From positions 61,536,256-61,600,255 of the forward strand of contig NC_089821.1 of the NCBI RefSeq assembly GCF_035046505.1: 64,000 nt of DNA, given 5' to 3'. The translations under genes and the position numbers were made by a program. The notes under the pieces are model-generated. The model saw only the letters and a list, made by a program, of their open reading frames with translations. It did not search any database and was not told where the DNA came from. This document shows, piece after piece, positions 1-11,834 of this stretch; position 1 is the first letter of the stretch, and each line of letters opens with the position of its first letter. The stretch comes from Tiliqua scincoides. Taxonomy: Eukaryota > Chordata > Lepidosauria > Squamata > Scincidae.

Positions 1-1275
1 CTACAGAGGCTTCGCACAGGTGATGTGCACAGGTGACGGCGCCAGAGGCTTGGGGGGGGGGAACAGGGATGAGCCATTGCATATGTGGTCCGTTGCTGAT
101 TAGAACGTACTAAGTGATGTTTACCTGTAGGCAAAAAGGGGGGTGGGGGACAGTGCATTCATTGTATTGCTAAAATTCTCCTCCAGATGACTTTGATTGT
201 TCCAGCTATGGTAGTTCCACCCTTGGCTCAGTCTTGATACATCTTTTCAATGTAAGGGCTCAGCCCTGGAACATGCAATGCAGTAATAACAGGGAGTCTT
301 TCAGAGCACATACAGTGTACCTTTCCCACCTAGCTAAATATCCACAACCAGCTTCTTTGGTATTGGGGCTGGGTTCATAGGTCTGAGAGCATAGCTTCCA
401 GGCAGACTAGAGTCTGCATCTCTCTGGCTTAAGCAAAAGTAGGAGAAGGAGAGACAACTCTCTCCTCAGGCGTTAGCCTCTAAATAGAGGCTAACGATTC
501 ACAAGCATGTTCTTCCAGCCGTGTCTTTTCTCAGAAAGGAATGCAACTTCTTTCTCTACTGGAAGATTCATGCAGATAATTATCTTCAGAAGTTGAGTTC
601 ACAAAATCACTCAAATTAAGGCTGTTCCTGGGAGTTAAAACAAGCTCAAGCGTGCTCGCTGCCTGCCAGCAGTACACAGTGAAGAATCTTAATGAAGTGA
701 AGTGAAATGAAGTACACAGTGAAGAATCTTTATATCCTTGAAGGAGACTGTTTGTTTAGCAGGTCTGCCTGCTTGGGAAGGACAGTGTCTCTTCAGGACG
801 GTAAGAGCAGAAAACCAAAGGCGCTCAAGACCTTTCAGCTTGTTCCAAAACACTTCTGGGGAAGACTAACCATTTCCGTATGATTGGGATGTAATTTAAT
901 TGTGTACAAATTTAAAGAGTGGTTATCACATTTAGTGCACGATGGTTTGTCTAAAAATGGTCTGTGCTAAAAAAGAAAAAAGTGGAGCTCTATACTAGAG
1001 GGAGAAATGAGAAACTGTGATTGAATTGTTTTCACCACCAAATAAAACACTTTTTATTTTTCCAAGCCCTTTCAATTGGTTTCATTTTATTCTGCCCCAT
1101 GCTTATATTTGTATGCGCTTCTGTTCAAATGTGTGTGTGTGAAGTTTTTATGCTTTCTCATGTTTACTGTTGTACGATGTTTAGCTGTGTTGTGGGCCTC
1201 TCTGGAAATCCATTTTGACTTAAGAGCAGGTAATAAATAAAATGATAGTAAAAAATAAATAACAAGCATCTAAAT
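1..1275. other. IGHMBP2 intron, no recognised feature
   Basis: Left of the first exon in the window. I see short low-complexity stretches (a G-run near 52-61) and a local direct repeat of AGTACACAGTGAAGAATCTT at 670-731, but no exon matching the missing helicase motifs and no repeat I can name. Confidence 0.5.
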
Positions 1276-1498
1276 CAGCGATTTTCAGCCTTTTTTGTCT
1301 CATGGCACACTGGCAAAGTGCTAAAATCATCAAGGCACACCATCCGTTTTTTGACAATTGATAAGGCACGTGCTCATTAATTAGTGGGGCTCACATCCAC
1401 TAATGGCCCTACTAATAAATGACCCTTATCTAAATTCCTGTGGCACACTTTTGCCATGGCATGCCAGTGTACCACACCACAGTGGTTGAAAATTGCTG
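1276..1498. mobile_element. hAT-type MITE with 8-bp target duplication
   Basis: The ends are inverted repeats: CAGCGATTTTCAGCC at the left against CAGCAATTTTCAACC read from the right. An exact 8-bp direct repeat ATCTAAAT flanks the element at 1268-1275 and 1499-1506. CAG ends, 8-bp target duplications and the ATTTTCA core are typical of non-autonomous hAT (Charlie/MER5-like) elements. It is 223 bp long with no coding capacity. Confidence 0.85.
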
Positions 1499-1506
1499 AT
1501 CTAAAT

Positions 1507-3110
1507 GTTCAGAGAGGACGGGGCAGGTGGAAATTTTATGTCTCTCCTGTATTTATTTATGTTACTCATACTATATGTGCAGCATTGAGAATCTCTCGAA
1601 GGCAAGTTTTGAAGACATGCATCTCAAACGAGTTAGAGAAGCTGCCATTGTTATTATTTTATCCCAATAGCACCTCCTGCAACCTGACATTCATTTTGTG
1701 CCTAACAGAATCTAGTCTAGATAGGTGTGTCTAACACCTTCTGCAACTCCATCTTAACACTGTTAAAAACTGCAGACTTTAGGGCTTCAATGTCATTTTC
1801 TCTTTTTTCTCTCTTCCTGCCTTATTTTGCTTAATATCCAGCCTGAAGAGGAGTTCTGGAGAACTCAAGTTTGTTCGCCGCTTTCTTGATACTTTAGTTG
1901 CGCTTGCAAAAGTGTTATCCTACTATGGTTCTTAAATTAATCTTAGGTGTGTTTATGTGAATTCAGTGGAGTTTAAATCACTGCTGAAATCAGTGGAGCT
2001 TCTGTTTCCAGTAAAACTAGTTAGGATTGGGCTCTTAGGGCAGTTTTAATCAAGTGAAAAACTGGATTTTTATTTTCCACAGCATTCAAATAACTAATGA
2101 ATTTAGATCTCATGAACTGACGGTCCAAGGGGTATACCTTAAAAGCCTCTTTGTTCTTTCATCAGCATCTGTGAATGAATTTGTTCTCAAATGCATCTTA
2201 TGAATATGCTTAAGACACCAGAGAACTGATACTAAAACAGCATTTTGTTTGAGGTGATTGGGATTGTGCATTGTGTCTTTTTTCTAATATCACAGCTGTC
2301 ACAACATTGTTTCTTGTATACATCAAAGGATACTTCCTTTTGCCTCCAAGCCCTAAGAAGTACAAGCAGCTACACTGTGGATACCTACGTCTATCATCTT
2401 ACTCTCTGGCACTAGTCAAATGAGATTCTAAACCCTACATTCTGTATTTTGCTCAGTGCTAGAAATTATTAGAAGATGGTGTTACCTTTGCAAATGGAAG
2501 TTTCAACGACTTCTTTGTCTGGAATTTTAAAGGAAGAACAAGAGCTCCAACATTCTCATATGTGTGCCAGTTAGACTGCCCAGATAGCTTAAAGAGGGCA
2601 TGTTTGTTTTTACATAAGATCTGTGGCCTTTCTTTATCACTAAAAATATCCTCAGCTCTCATCGTTGTGGAGGTAAGCTGTTGAATTTGTTGACAAAAAT
2701 TCTGAAGAAGGGCAATCTTGAGGCAAATAAAGGAAGGCCAAAGTCATTATGCAACTGTGATGGTTTTCAAGCCTATGTATTACATTTTTTCCTCTAAGTT
2801 GTCTGGTTATTTCATACTTTAGAGTTACATTTTCTGAATAATAGATAAGCGCAGTACCTCTTATTTGCCCATTTACTCAGTTATGCATTACCAACCTTTG
2901 AACACTCATTCTTTTCATTTCCAGGAGATAAATCAGAAATTAAACTGGGTTAAAAGGGCATCAGCAATACAGCAAGATCAAAGCTCAGCTTTTTCATTTT
3001 TCATCATGGGATAAGATTTCTGTGAACAATGGCAGGCATTGCTGTTTCTCCCTGATGGAGCAAAACTCAGCCCTCCATAGAGAAATGCTGTCAGTAGCAA
3101 GTGACCAAAG
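1507..3110. other. IGHMBP2 intron, no recognised feature
   Basis: No exon, tRNA or named repeat was recognised. The region is AT-rich with ordinary intron composition. Confidence 0.4.
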
Positions 3111-3117
3111 GCAGTAG

Positions 3118-3575
3118 TCAAACAGATGTGGCTGAAACACTCTGCCAAGTCACATGGCAACCTAGTGGCTCATGAATCCTTCCAAACCCACGCTCGACCC
3201 AAAGCAACAATGGCCCAGCTGCAGGCTGTGCCTGCCATGCACAGACGTGGAGAACAGTTTGTGCCATATTGTATGCATTTAGTGAAACAGAAATCCTGCC
3301 TCTTCTTTGCACTTGGCTTATGGCATTACCATAATCACAGTCACGTTCTGGCAACTCCTGCGACGCCGCTGGAACCAACCGTATTGGCCTCTGCCTTTCC
3401 ATTGGACCATTTCAGCGATGTGGAGAGGGGGGATTTGCTGCATGGGTAACAGTCTATCCTCCATACCTACTTTACCCAGGCTTCGCGCACTGGAGAGGAC
3501 ACTCTGTTCCAGAACCACCATTCAGAGCGTGACACCATAGTCTTCCGAGACTGAAGGATGCCAACAATATGGCAT
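3118..3575 (+). mobile_element. Retroposon with LINE-derived 3' tail (5' part unassigned)
   Basis: The 3' end (about 3510-3572), with CCATAGTCTTCCGAGACTGA, matches the tail of the LINE fragment at 49313-49840 and of the 5S-derived SINE at 61876-62032. The rest (about 390 bp) has no match to those two elements. It has partial open frames but no domain that I recognise. It may be a SINE or a truncated relative of the same LINE. The left edge is uncertain. Confidence 0.55.
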
Positions 3576-3796
3576 TACCAGGCCAGTTCAGACTATAGGG
3601 GACCTGCATGCTTTTATATAATAAAAAATTTGTATTGCATTTCAGCCCATGGAATCCAGGCTCTAATTGGCTTATGAATGGACTATGGAATAATCTGGAT
3701 CAAATAATGCCTGAATTTTTAAAAGCAGAATATCAGTTGCTGGTATGGTAATACTAGCAAAGTGTTAATTCATTATTCTTTATAATAACTTGTCAG

Positions 3797-3915
3797 GGAT
3801 CTACCAGATGTGGTTTCTACAGAAGAGACTAGTATTCCACTGCTGCTTATCGATACAGCTGGCTGTGGCTTATTTGAACTTGAAGTGGAAGATGAACAGT
3901 CTAAAGGGAATCAAG
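3797..3915 (+). CDS. IGHMBP2: IGHMBP2 internal exon (helicase core, before motif V)
   Basis: This is the first IGHMBP2 exon in the window. The product is an ATP-dependent 5'-3' RNA/DNA helicase of superfamily 1, associated with ribosomes and cytoplasmic in neurons; human mutations cause SMARD1 and CMT2S. The exon follows a TGTCAG acceptor, its first G completes a codon begun upstream, and it reads [20 protein letters not shown], then [19 protein letters not shown]. This matches the human protein closely, including the AGCGLFELE and EDEQSKGN stretches. It ends CAA G|GTACT, in phase with the next exon, which completes a Gly codon. The preceding exon, carrying the QYRMH motif of the helicase, was not found in 1-3796 and must lie upstream of the window. 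Confidence 0.96.
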
Positions 3916-3949
3916 GTACTATTTTCTCTGCTGTAGGATCCCCCCCCCC

Positions 3950-4310
3950 CCCAAAAAACTTGCCATTTCTAACACTGGCAGTCCTGGCGGGTCAGGGGGG
4001 GCAAAAGTCCTGAGACTCTACTCCTGTGGGGGTGCTACTGCTGCACTATTGCTGGACCCGGTGCCCACCCTCCAGCACCCTTCTGAGGGCTGGGGAGGCC
4101 CCGTGCAGCATCCACTGGCCTTCCAAAAGCTGACCCTCCATCGGAAAATCGAAAGTACTGTTCAACAGCCCTCTGGACACCTCAGAAGGTTTTTGGAGGG
4201 CTAGCGGATGTCACATGAAGCTCTGTAATTGAGGTAAGTCTCCTCTCTGTGGAGGCAGCATTTTGTGGTCCTGTGCCCCTGGGCGGCACAGGGACCAGGT
4301 CTGCAATTAG
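3950..4310. repeat. GC-rich block with terminal hairpin, probable DNA-transposon remnant
   Basis: Starting 35 bases after the exon ending at 3915, a C-run and about 350 GC-rich bases contrast sharply with the AT-rich intron. Near its right end there is a hairpin with arms TGGTCCTGTGCC (4266-4277) and GGCACAGGGACCA (4285-4297). No target duplication was found, so the class is a guess. Confidence 0.3.
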
Positions 4311-5043
4311 TTTCTAGTCTTCAGATTTCAGGTGATACTATCCACAAATGTTGAAGCTTAATGTCAGCAGTCATTAGATTATTTTTTAAAGCTTATTTTC
4401 TGCCAGAAAAGACCAGTGACTACACTGGGGAATTATTGAGTGACTGAAATTCCAGGATCTTTGGGGTGGCACATAAAAATTATATCACAAATACAGATCA
4501 GCAACTATTTTGGTTGTCTAGATATTTGTGTTAGTGGTGCTAAGATGGATGGGTAACCTGTGGCCCACAAGGTTTTTTGTATTCAAGCACTGCAACCCAC
4601 TGAAATTTACTTTTTTGTGTCCAAAGGCTAACCAGAATCAGTAAGAGAGAACACATTATAGATGTGTAGAATAGATGTGTAAAATATTATGGTTTAAAAG
4701 ACCAAATAAATAGGTTGTGCATTGACTCATCAGATTCCCACAGTTTCACCCCCATAATCCATGCCACAGCATAGTGCCAGGAAAACAGCTGGTGCCATAG
4801 TATTCAGTACAGGGTGATGAAATCTCACAGTGAAAGAGTATAGGAATTGTAGTTTTTTTATGGCAAGCAATCCTTAGATCTTGTAGTAAAATTGTATGAG
4901 GAGAAGAACACACAGAATTAGGGGAGTTATAGATTATAGAAAGTATTGAACCACACTGAAGCTAAGAAAAGAAAGAACGTAACGCTAAACTAGTTTAGTT
5001 GGCTCTTTGAATTTTGGGGGAAAGAAGTTACCTTTCCTAGGAA
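4311..5043. other. IGHMBP2 intron, no recognised feature
   Basis: AT-rich intron sequence. No exon and no repeat that I can name. Confidence 0.4.
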
Positions 5044-5045
5044 TA

Positions 5046-5512
5046 CAGGTCATGCCTCGTTATCCACTGGATAAAAAAATCAGTGGATACCAAATTAGTG
5101 GAAAAATAGCTTTAAAGACCACTTCCAGGTTTCATGCTCCTCCATTGTTGCACCTGAATTCATTGGTGTAGACCTTTTACTGCATTCGGCCAATAGATGG
5201 GGTAATAATGCAATCTAATGGAATGAAATTATTTCGATTCCATTATTCACCCCATCTAGTGGCTGAATGCGGTATAGCATCTATACCAGTGCATTCTGGG
5301 GCGACAATGGAGAAGCAGGAAACCCAGAAGTGGATCTTTAAAGCTATCTTTAACCCTGGGAAGTTTGCAACCAGTGTGGTTTAAAAGCACGACAGTAAGA
5401 AATTGGATCTTGGTGCTTTTTTTCTTTGTTACAGGACATTTAAAGGTAGACCTTGGTATCAGTGGTGAGTCATATCAGTGGATGTCAAATCAGTGAATAC
5501 TGAGGTCCCACC
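5046..5512. mobile_element. Tigger-like fold-back MITE at a TA target
   Basis: TA dinucleotides flank the element at 5044-5045 and 5513-5514. Its ends are related in inverted orientation: CAGGTCATGCCTCGTTATCC on the left; read from the right, AGGTGGGACCTCAGTATTC. This resembles TcMar-Tigger ends. Inside, about 103 bases (5107-5209) pair with 5246-5350 at roughly 80 % identity by eye, so most of the element folds into one long hairpin. Confidence 0.65.
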
Positions 5513-5514
5513 TA

Positions 5515-6424
5515 TACTCATCTCTAAACCCCAGTGTTTCATTTTTATCTTTGAACTTAATGAAATGTTGTGGTAATGCAGATGCTATGAGTTAAATGTG
5601 GGTCTCAGGTGGATTAAACTGCATGTATGTTTCAGTTTGGTCCAATGCATGTTTGGACAAAACTGAGGCCCAGTAGGTTTCCTTTCTTGTAGATGTGGTA
5701 GGATTGCAACCCAGAACTACTCATGTAGACAGAGAGAGATACTTTTGTTGCCTCAATCAGATGTGTCATGTAGTGGGCAGTGTTGTGCTTCATACCTTCT
5801 TGAATACAGAATGCTGAGAAAAGCTTCTGATTGATGAATTGCTGTTTGCCTCATTGAACATCATCCAGTCTATGAAGGAACCTATAACATGCTTTATTTG
5901 AAAGAGGTTGCTTATATAAACTTGATTAATATAAAATGTCAAAGTTGTATGTTCCATAGATATATCCTTTCACAAAGAAGGTTTGCATAGCTTTTTGGTA
6001 TTTTTCCTTTTTAACAAATACATTCCATTCTGCTCAAAAATAGGTTCCATTATGAGAATAAGTGCTAATGTCAACCTTTGCAAAGGCGCCAATGAACCTG
6101 GAGCATAGATGGGAAATATAAGCAATAGTAAAACATGATTTATTTGGGTTTCTTTTAACTGGAGAGGAAAATTGATGGTAGGGATATTTCACAGAAAGTT
6201 GGCAGAAAGTCACATACTGCAATGGCTTCCAGTTTGCTTCATGATCCACTTCTTAGCTTTTACAATCAATCCTTCACAGTCCAGAACCTACATATCTTGG
6301 AAAGCATCTCTCCTCATGAACGACTCTTTGCCTTTTGAGGTCAGTTTTGAGGGGAGTCCTCTACTCTAGGTTCCTTCAATGTGGGAAGTAAGAACATCTA
6401 TAGCATAAAGCAGGACCTTTTCAA
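5515..6424. other. IGHMBP2 intron, no recognised feature
   Basis: No exon, hairpin or named repeat was recognised. Confidence 0.4.
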
Positions 6425-6562
6425 TCATTTTCCCAAGATTGTGTCTACTGTCCAGGGATTCAGATAGGGGTCTTTCCCAGCCCGACCTGGAAATGCTGGG
6501 ATTTGAAACTGGGATCTCCTATGTGCAAAGCACATACTTTACCACTGAGCTATAGTCCATGG
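6425..6562 (-). mobile_element. tRNA-derived SINE
   Basis: On the - strand the segment starts with a tRNA-like head: TATAGCTCAGTGGTAAAGTA (box A) and a box B region GATCCCAGTTTCAAATCCC, with GCTTTGCACA where the anticodon arm would be. It continues into CCAGGTCGGGCTGGGAAAGA, the body of a tRNA-Ala-like SINE that I know from squamate genomes. It is a short, diverged copy and not a functional tRNA, because the T-arm and acceptor pairing are disturbed. Confidence 0.75.
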
Positions 6563-6609
6563 CTGAACAGACATAAAGCCCACCCATTTGTCAAGACTTT
6601 TGGATAGTA

Positions 6610-7036
6610 CTGAGGGTCCCCAAGTTACGTAAGCCTCAATTTAAATTTATGTAAGCCCAGCACAGGCCTTGGATCAGAACTCAGTTCCTTCCTCCATATT
6701 TCATCCTGTCCTTCATGCAGGCTCTTTAAATGAAGGAGGAAATGCAGAGTGTACTGAGAGTATAGAAGATGGAGCAGATAGGCTGGCTCCATCCATGGCA
6801 GTCTAGAGGGAGGCAGAGGGTGCTGCTTCCCCCCCCCCCCATCTGCCATTGATATAGATACTAGCTGTTCTTACATAAGTCAGGGACTTGTAGTAGGAGC
6901 AATATGTCACCCTGTGTCTTGTTCTCCTTCTTGCTCTGCTGCTGTGTGAACTGGAACAGGAATTCCTTTTTACTTAAAAATCAACTACTGTAAGGTTATC
7001 CAGAACAGAAACCTTCTGTAAATCAGGGACCTGCTG
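6610..7036. mobile_element. Tigger-like MITE at a TA target
   Basis: Flanked by TA at 6608-6609 and 7037-7038. The left end reads CTGAGGGTCCCCAAGTTACG and the right end, inverted, CAGCAGGTCCCTGATTTACA, the terminal pattern of Tigger-type elements with a (C)TTACGTAAG core. A second inner copy of the terminal motif (TTACATAAGTCAGGGACTTG) lies at about 6873-6892. A C-run at 6830-6840 is inside. No coding capacity. Confidence 0.6.
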
Positions 7037-7038
7037 TA

Positions 7039-8792
7039 ATATTTTGGGCTTTTCAAAGAGCTGCTGATCATCATCAACTGGGCTTGACATTTTGTAGCTT
7101 TTCATTTGTTGTACTGAGATTTTTTGTTTGTGTTATCTCTGCAAGTGAATGGGGAAATGGGATAAAAAGATCTAAAGAGTAAATGCATTTATCATGATCC
7201 TTTGCATTGGCTTCCACTGACAGTTTCTTAGTAATAATATTTTAGAATAAGGACAGTTTATGCTTAAGGCCTTCACCTTATTTTTTAGGTCAATATGCAA
7301 ATTTTATGACTACAAACTGGTTGTAGCCTTCCACAGTATTATTATTATGATTCTTGCATGGTCACCAGTTAATGAATTAATTCTGTCCCTTTTAATTATC
7401 TGTGGTGAACAGCTGGCAATTTATGATGCAAGATGATGATCAATTTGGGATCTCTGCACTGGGCAGTGTTCATACATTCACCATGCATGGTATGCCCAGG
7501 TCCAAGGAGATTCTGAATAGCAATGGGTAGGAGAAAGGAGTGGTTCTATTGCCCCTCTGTGACTATCTGGTGCCCGGTCTTGGCCTAAGGCAGGTGCCAT
7601 ATCTTAGTGTGTAGGGTCCGGGAGTTTCGAGAAAAAACAGCCATGATTCCTGACAGATCAATGGCTGAGGTTAAATCACTTGCCTGAACAGATCCCTTGA
7701 ATTTCAACTGAGACTGTGAAACAATGGGCAGAGCTGTGAACTGTCAACTTGAAATGCGAAACTCTTCCAGCTCCCATACAGGCTTGGATGAGATAGCTTT
7801 TGCTTTAATTACCTAGGTGCATAGCAGTTTGTCAAATCTCTTAATGTACATGGCACAAACCTCTGCATTTAATGGGACAGCAAGTGTCTGACCATGCTAT
7901 TGGCACATACAACAAGATCTCGTAACAGGAAAGAAGCCACTGCCCTCAGCACAACCTCTTAGAGTTATAAATCAGCCTAGCAACAGTTATGAAGCTTCAT
8001 CTCGGTACTGAATAAACATGAAACTTTCCAGTTTGGCTGTGCTCCAGTATTAATATTCTTTCTGGAAGGCTGAATTGTACTGTGGAGAACAAATAGGAAG
8101 TAGGAGAGGAGGATATTCCTTGCTATCATAAGAGTCCAGTGACAGAAACTGGAAAGCCTTTAGAAGCATTTGAAAAGGTGTGCTTGCAATGGTTAGTAAT
8201 GTGTAGACAAAAGTTAGTGAAGAAAAGCTGAAGTTTTGGTAGATGATGTTAACTTAGGGCCACTTCACATGTTATATGGTGTGATTAGCGTGACCAGTTT
8301 CTGGATGGAAGGCCATTATGAAATTCATGTCACAGTTCCAAATGCAGCTTTTTCATGGTATGTGCATGTACTACATATTTATCCCAAAGGATGCACATGG
8401 AGCAAAAACCAATGTAGCACTGATGCACATTATAATCCATGGTGCCATCCATTGTAAAATGTATGACAGGATCTGTGGTATTTATTGACTGTGTGTCTTT
8501 CTTGCCCATTTTACTAAGGGACAATTTGAGATGGATCTTTTGGGGGTGTATGTGGGCCACAAGGTGCTTCCAGAGTGTTTGAATCTATACTGAAGCAGGT
8601 GTTTGTTCTGCCATACGTTCAGATTGCAGCTCACTGCGCTAGCACAAGTTTTACAAAAGTAAGTTGAGCCGTAGTATGACAAACTAACTATATAGGCACA
8701 CATTGAAAAGTCTAAAAACAACTGCTTAAGCATGGGTTTTGTGCTCACTATGTACCTAGTAATGTACCACTTACGATTGTATGAATCAAGCA
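7039..8792. other. IGHMBP2 intron, no recognised feature
   Basis: No exon or named repeat was recognised. Contains a short ATT repeat near 7340. Confidence 0.4.
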
Positions 8793-8876
8793 GCAGTCCT
8801 ATACACACTTACCTAAAAGTATGTCACATTGAACTCAGTAGGGCTTACTTCTGAATAGAAATGGATAGGATGGCTC
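8793..8876. repeat. Family C palindromic repeat, diverged copy
   Basis: One copy of a short palindromic repeat found many times in this window. The consensus runs from CAATCCTA through AGTAAGYCCCATTG to TAGGATTG. Here GCAGTCCTATACACACTTAC is followed by GGGCTTACTTCTGAATAG and GGATAGGATGGCTC. Confidence 0.6.
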
Positions 8877-9110
8877 TGTCAGTCTTGTTTTGGTTTCCTA
8901 TAAGCCTTCAGCCCATGGCAAATAAACATGTCTTTTTATATAGAATGACTTAAATGCCTACAGTGACTTTAAAAATTGATTTTTGGTTTGGGTGGGGAGT
9001 GGAAAACGCATTCGTGACCAAATCACAGGCATTTACTGCTGAATCTTTGCAACTTGTTTTAGGACTAAGTCATTCATTCTCCAGTATAAATATTTTTTTT
9101 CCACTTCTAG

Positions 9111-9205
9111 GTGAAGTACGTCTGGTCAGCTTGCACATACAAGCTTTGGTAGAAGCTGGAGTTAAAGCAAGAGACATTGCTGTCATTGCAACTTACAATC
9201 TCCAG
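9111..9205 (+). CDS. IGHMBP2: IGHMBP2 internal exon (RecA-like domain 2A)
   Basis: The exon starts after a pyrimidine-rich acceptor (CCACTTCTAG) and ends before GTGAGT. It reads [17 protein letters not shown], then [15 protein letters not shown], where the first Gly codon is split with the previous exon. In human IGHMBP2 the same block reads almost identically and precedes motif V. The exon is 95 nt and leaves the frame at a codon boundary. The Ile-Ala-Thr-Tyr-Asn motif corresponds to the helicase segment with a conserved pattern ending in Tyr-Asn-x-Gln. Intron lengths on either side are 5.2 kb and 0.8 kb. Confidence 0.96.
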
Positions 9206-9289
9206 GTGAGTGTGTCTGCCTTGCCCTCAGAATACAGCATTTTTGAAATTACTGTGATTATTGTGCCATCAATGTACAGGATGCTTTAT

Positions 9290-9985
9290 AAAATGCAAAA
9301 GAATAGGTCCCCATCCTGAGGAGCTTGCAGTCTAAATTTCAACCCCAGGGAGGTAACCAAGGTAGGGGAGGGAAATAGAGGCAGAGGTAAACGGCGGACA
9401 AATATATGATTATTTCCTTTACACAAGCTTAGATGTGGTTACAGCAAAGTATAGGGTCTAAGAGATGTGTGCTAAAGTCTGAGAGCTGTGTGCTAAAGTC
9501 TTCATAGAAAAGGTTGGGTTTTGAAGATGGATTTGAAAAAGAGGAAGGAATGGGAAAACCAAATTGTCCTGAATTTTTAGACCTGTGAACCTACAGAGCA
9601 CACTAAACTAGCCTCATGTTACAGATTCAGTACAGCAACGGAAACTGACTCTCCAACTGGTTTTGCTGACTTGAGCAGACTTTGTTTATAATTATACTTT
9701 TGCTGGTTGCAAGGGACCTATCAGCCAATCTACCCAAACCTCTTGATCATCTTGTGGCCTCTACTCAATAAATAAGGACATTGTTTCTCCCTCAGCCACC
9801 AATCATGAGCAAGAGCCTAACAATACCACACTCCTGCACAAATCAATAATCTCATATTTCAGGCATTTGACTTCTGAGACCTATAATTTTGGAAGAAGGG
9901 AATCTTTCAGGATGGAAAGACGTGTTCCTTTCCCTTGCATTTACCATTTACCTTTTTTTTGTATTGGCAATGTCTGTGTTTTACA
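9290..9985. other. Short IGHMBP2 intron with a possible old SINE/LINE scrap
   Basis: The stretch around 9308-9345 (CATCCTGAGGAGCTTGCAGT) resembles the L2/MIR-type repeats common in amniotes. The match is by memory and short. The remainder is unremarkable. Confidence 0.25.
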
Positions 9986-9986
9986 G

Positions 9987-10110
9987 GTGAATATGCTAAG
10001 AGAGCTTCTGTGTCACAAGTACCCAGAGCTGGAGATTAAATCTGTGGATGGCTTCCAGGGAAGAGAGAAGGAGGCTGTTGTCCTCTCTTTTGTGAGATCT
10101 AATAGAAAAG
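9987..10110 (+). CDS. IGHMBP2: IGHMBP2 internal exon (helicase motif V)
   Basis: The exon follows TTTTACAG and ends AAA G|GTAAAT. It encodes [18 protein letters not shown], then [17 protein letters not shown] and VRSNRKG. The VDGFQGRE block is superfamily-1 motif V, which contacts nucleic acid and couples ATP hydrolysis to movement. The length of 124 nt leaves one base (phase 1) for the next Gly codon, consistent with the next exon. All key residues of the motif are present, so no sign of decay is seen. Confidence 0.97.
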
Positions 10111-11660
10111 GTAAATGTTCCCTGATAGGTCATAATTGCAAATAGTGGGGAATAAAAATAAGCTTAATTGTAAGGTTAAATTGAAATTGTATGTATGTAC
10201 GAAATTGTACGTATTGCTTCAGCCAGATCTGACTTTGGCACCCTTTACACACATTCCTGGCAGCATAGAAGCTGCTTCCCACATGGTGTAATTCTTTGCT
10301 GCAAGGTTGCATGTGTAAATAATGGAACCATGTGAGTGAGCTTGCACAGGAAGTTGCGTGGTCTTTCTCACTCAATCAGTACCCTCTTTTTCAGTGGGGT
10401 GTGAATGCTGGGCAAGAGCCATGCAGTTGTCTCTTTCCACATGGTCATGTTGTTCTTTCAGTGTGAGATTGCTTGATGTACGGTTTTTGTATTGCTAGAG
10501 AATAGGCGAGGAGATAATTCTTCTGAGAGTTCCCAAGGCAGCTTAGTTGTGCTTGAAAAAAATGTAGGGTTGAGAAAGAAACACACAGGAAAAAAGTTTT
10601 CCCAAACAGAAGTAGGACAGTAATGTAGGCCAAAAGTTGAGTGCCTTGCGAATAATGACTGCAGTAACTGAAAGTGTGTAGCTTACAATGACTCTGATTG
10701 CCTACAGCCGGAGATTTTATTCACCACACTAAGTAATTGGGCTCCATTTTGTGGTTTGTCAAAGCCTAGTAAGTGGGCGGGGGGTATGCTTCAAAATACT
10801 TTCCATAGCATTACAAGACCAGAAACTCTTGTCTTTGTTCTGTAGAGCTTAGGAAAAGGCTGTGTCCAAGCATAGTTTGCCTGATTGAAGGCCTTAGTGG
10901 CTATGCTCATATGCCAGGATAATGCACAGTGTGAAATACTTAGGAAGATGACACGGAGAACTCTTTGGCAACATAGCAGCAATATTAACTAGACTCTTTC
11001 ATGTGGTCAGATTTTTATTATTATTATTACTATTATTCCATTTTCGACAAAAAAAAGTTCACAATGAGTTTCACATAGCACAAGTTATGGCATCAACCAG
11101 CAGGCACCCATCTGGAATCCATTTCATAACGTGTGTATTAATATGTAAACTTATTGCAACTACATGTTGAGTTGGTAAGCACAATCTCTGGCTTTCCAGT
11201 GTCCTTCACAGCTACTGTCTGCTGAACATAGTATGGCTGCATATTCTGGGGAGGGGGAAAAAGCACTGGCATGAGATTTTGACTGCTTTTAAATATGGCT
11301 CATCATCATGTCTCAGGTCACTCAGAGTGAATACAATATAGCTGATTGCATCTTAATTCCATATTGCAGCAAATTGAGTTGACCTCATATTTGTGGAACT
11401 TCATGCTGCAAATGTAAGTTTCCAGGGTGTGTTCTTATTGGGAACTCCACAAACCTTTCATTCAACTAGTAGCATCAAAGCATACTTTAACTATTGAAGT
11501 AATGGGACGTGGTAGGTCAGCGCTCTCAATCCTCTGCTATTGTGAAACCCACCATTGTAGAGGGAGGAAACAAATCAATGTATTATTGTTTATTTTCCAG
11601 AAGGCATTTGTCATGTAGTAATGATCTTCTAGGTTAAGCTTAAGTACATGTTGGTGGCTA
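10111..11660. other. IGHMBP2 intron, no recognised feature
   Basis: No exon was recognised. There is a TTA-rich microsatellite-like run at about 11012-11035. Confidence 0.4.
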
Positions 11661-11664
11661 ACAG

Positions 11665-11834
11665 TGCAATCCTGTGCGTGTCTACTCAGAAGTAAGGACT
11701 ATTGAATTCAAATGGTGTATAGAATTGCAACCTAATATGTTTTAGAGCCCAGTCGTATGCATGTTTACTCAGAAGTAAGTCCCATTATAGTCAATAGGGC
11801 TTACTCCTAGGTAAGTGTGAATAAGATTGCAGCT
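11665..11834. repeat. Two adjacent family C palindromic repeats
   Basis: The first copy is 11665-11733, starting GCAATCCTGTGCGTGTCTAC and ending AGAATTGCAACC. The second is 11746-11834, with TGTTTACTCAGAAGTAAGTC, AATAGGGCTTACTCCTAGGT and AAGATTGCAG. They lie in the same orientation 12 bases apart. Both are non-coding. Confidence 0.7.

Noticed and set aside
3126-3540. Overlapping open frames near 3.1-3.5 kb, considered as the missing upstream IGHMBP2 exon
   Set aside because: None carries the QYRMH helicase motif or splice junctions; the sequence is a LINE-tailed repeat.
6497-6562. Functional tRNA-Ala gene
   Set aside because: Head of a SINE; arms mispair and the SINE body follows.
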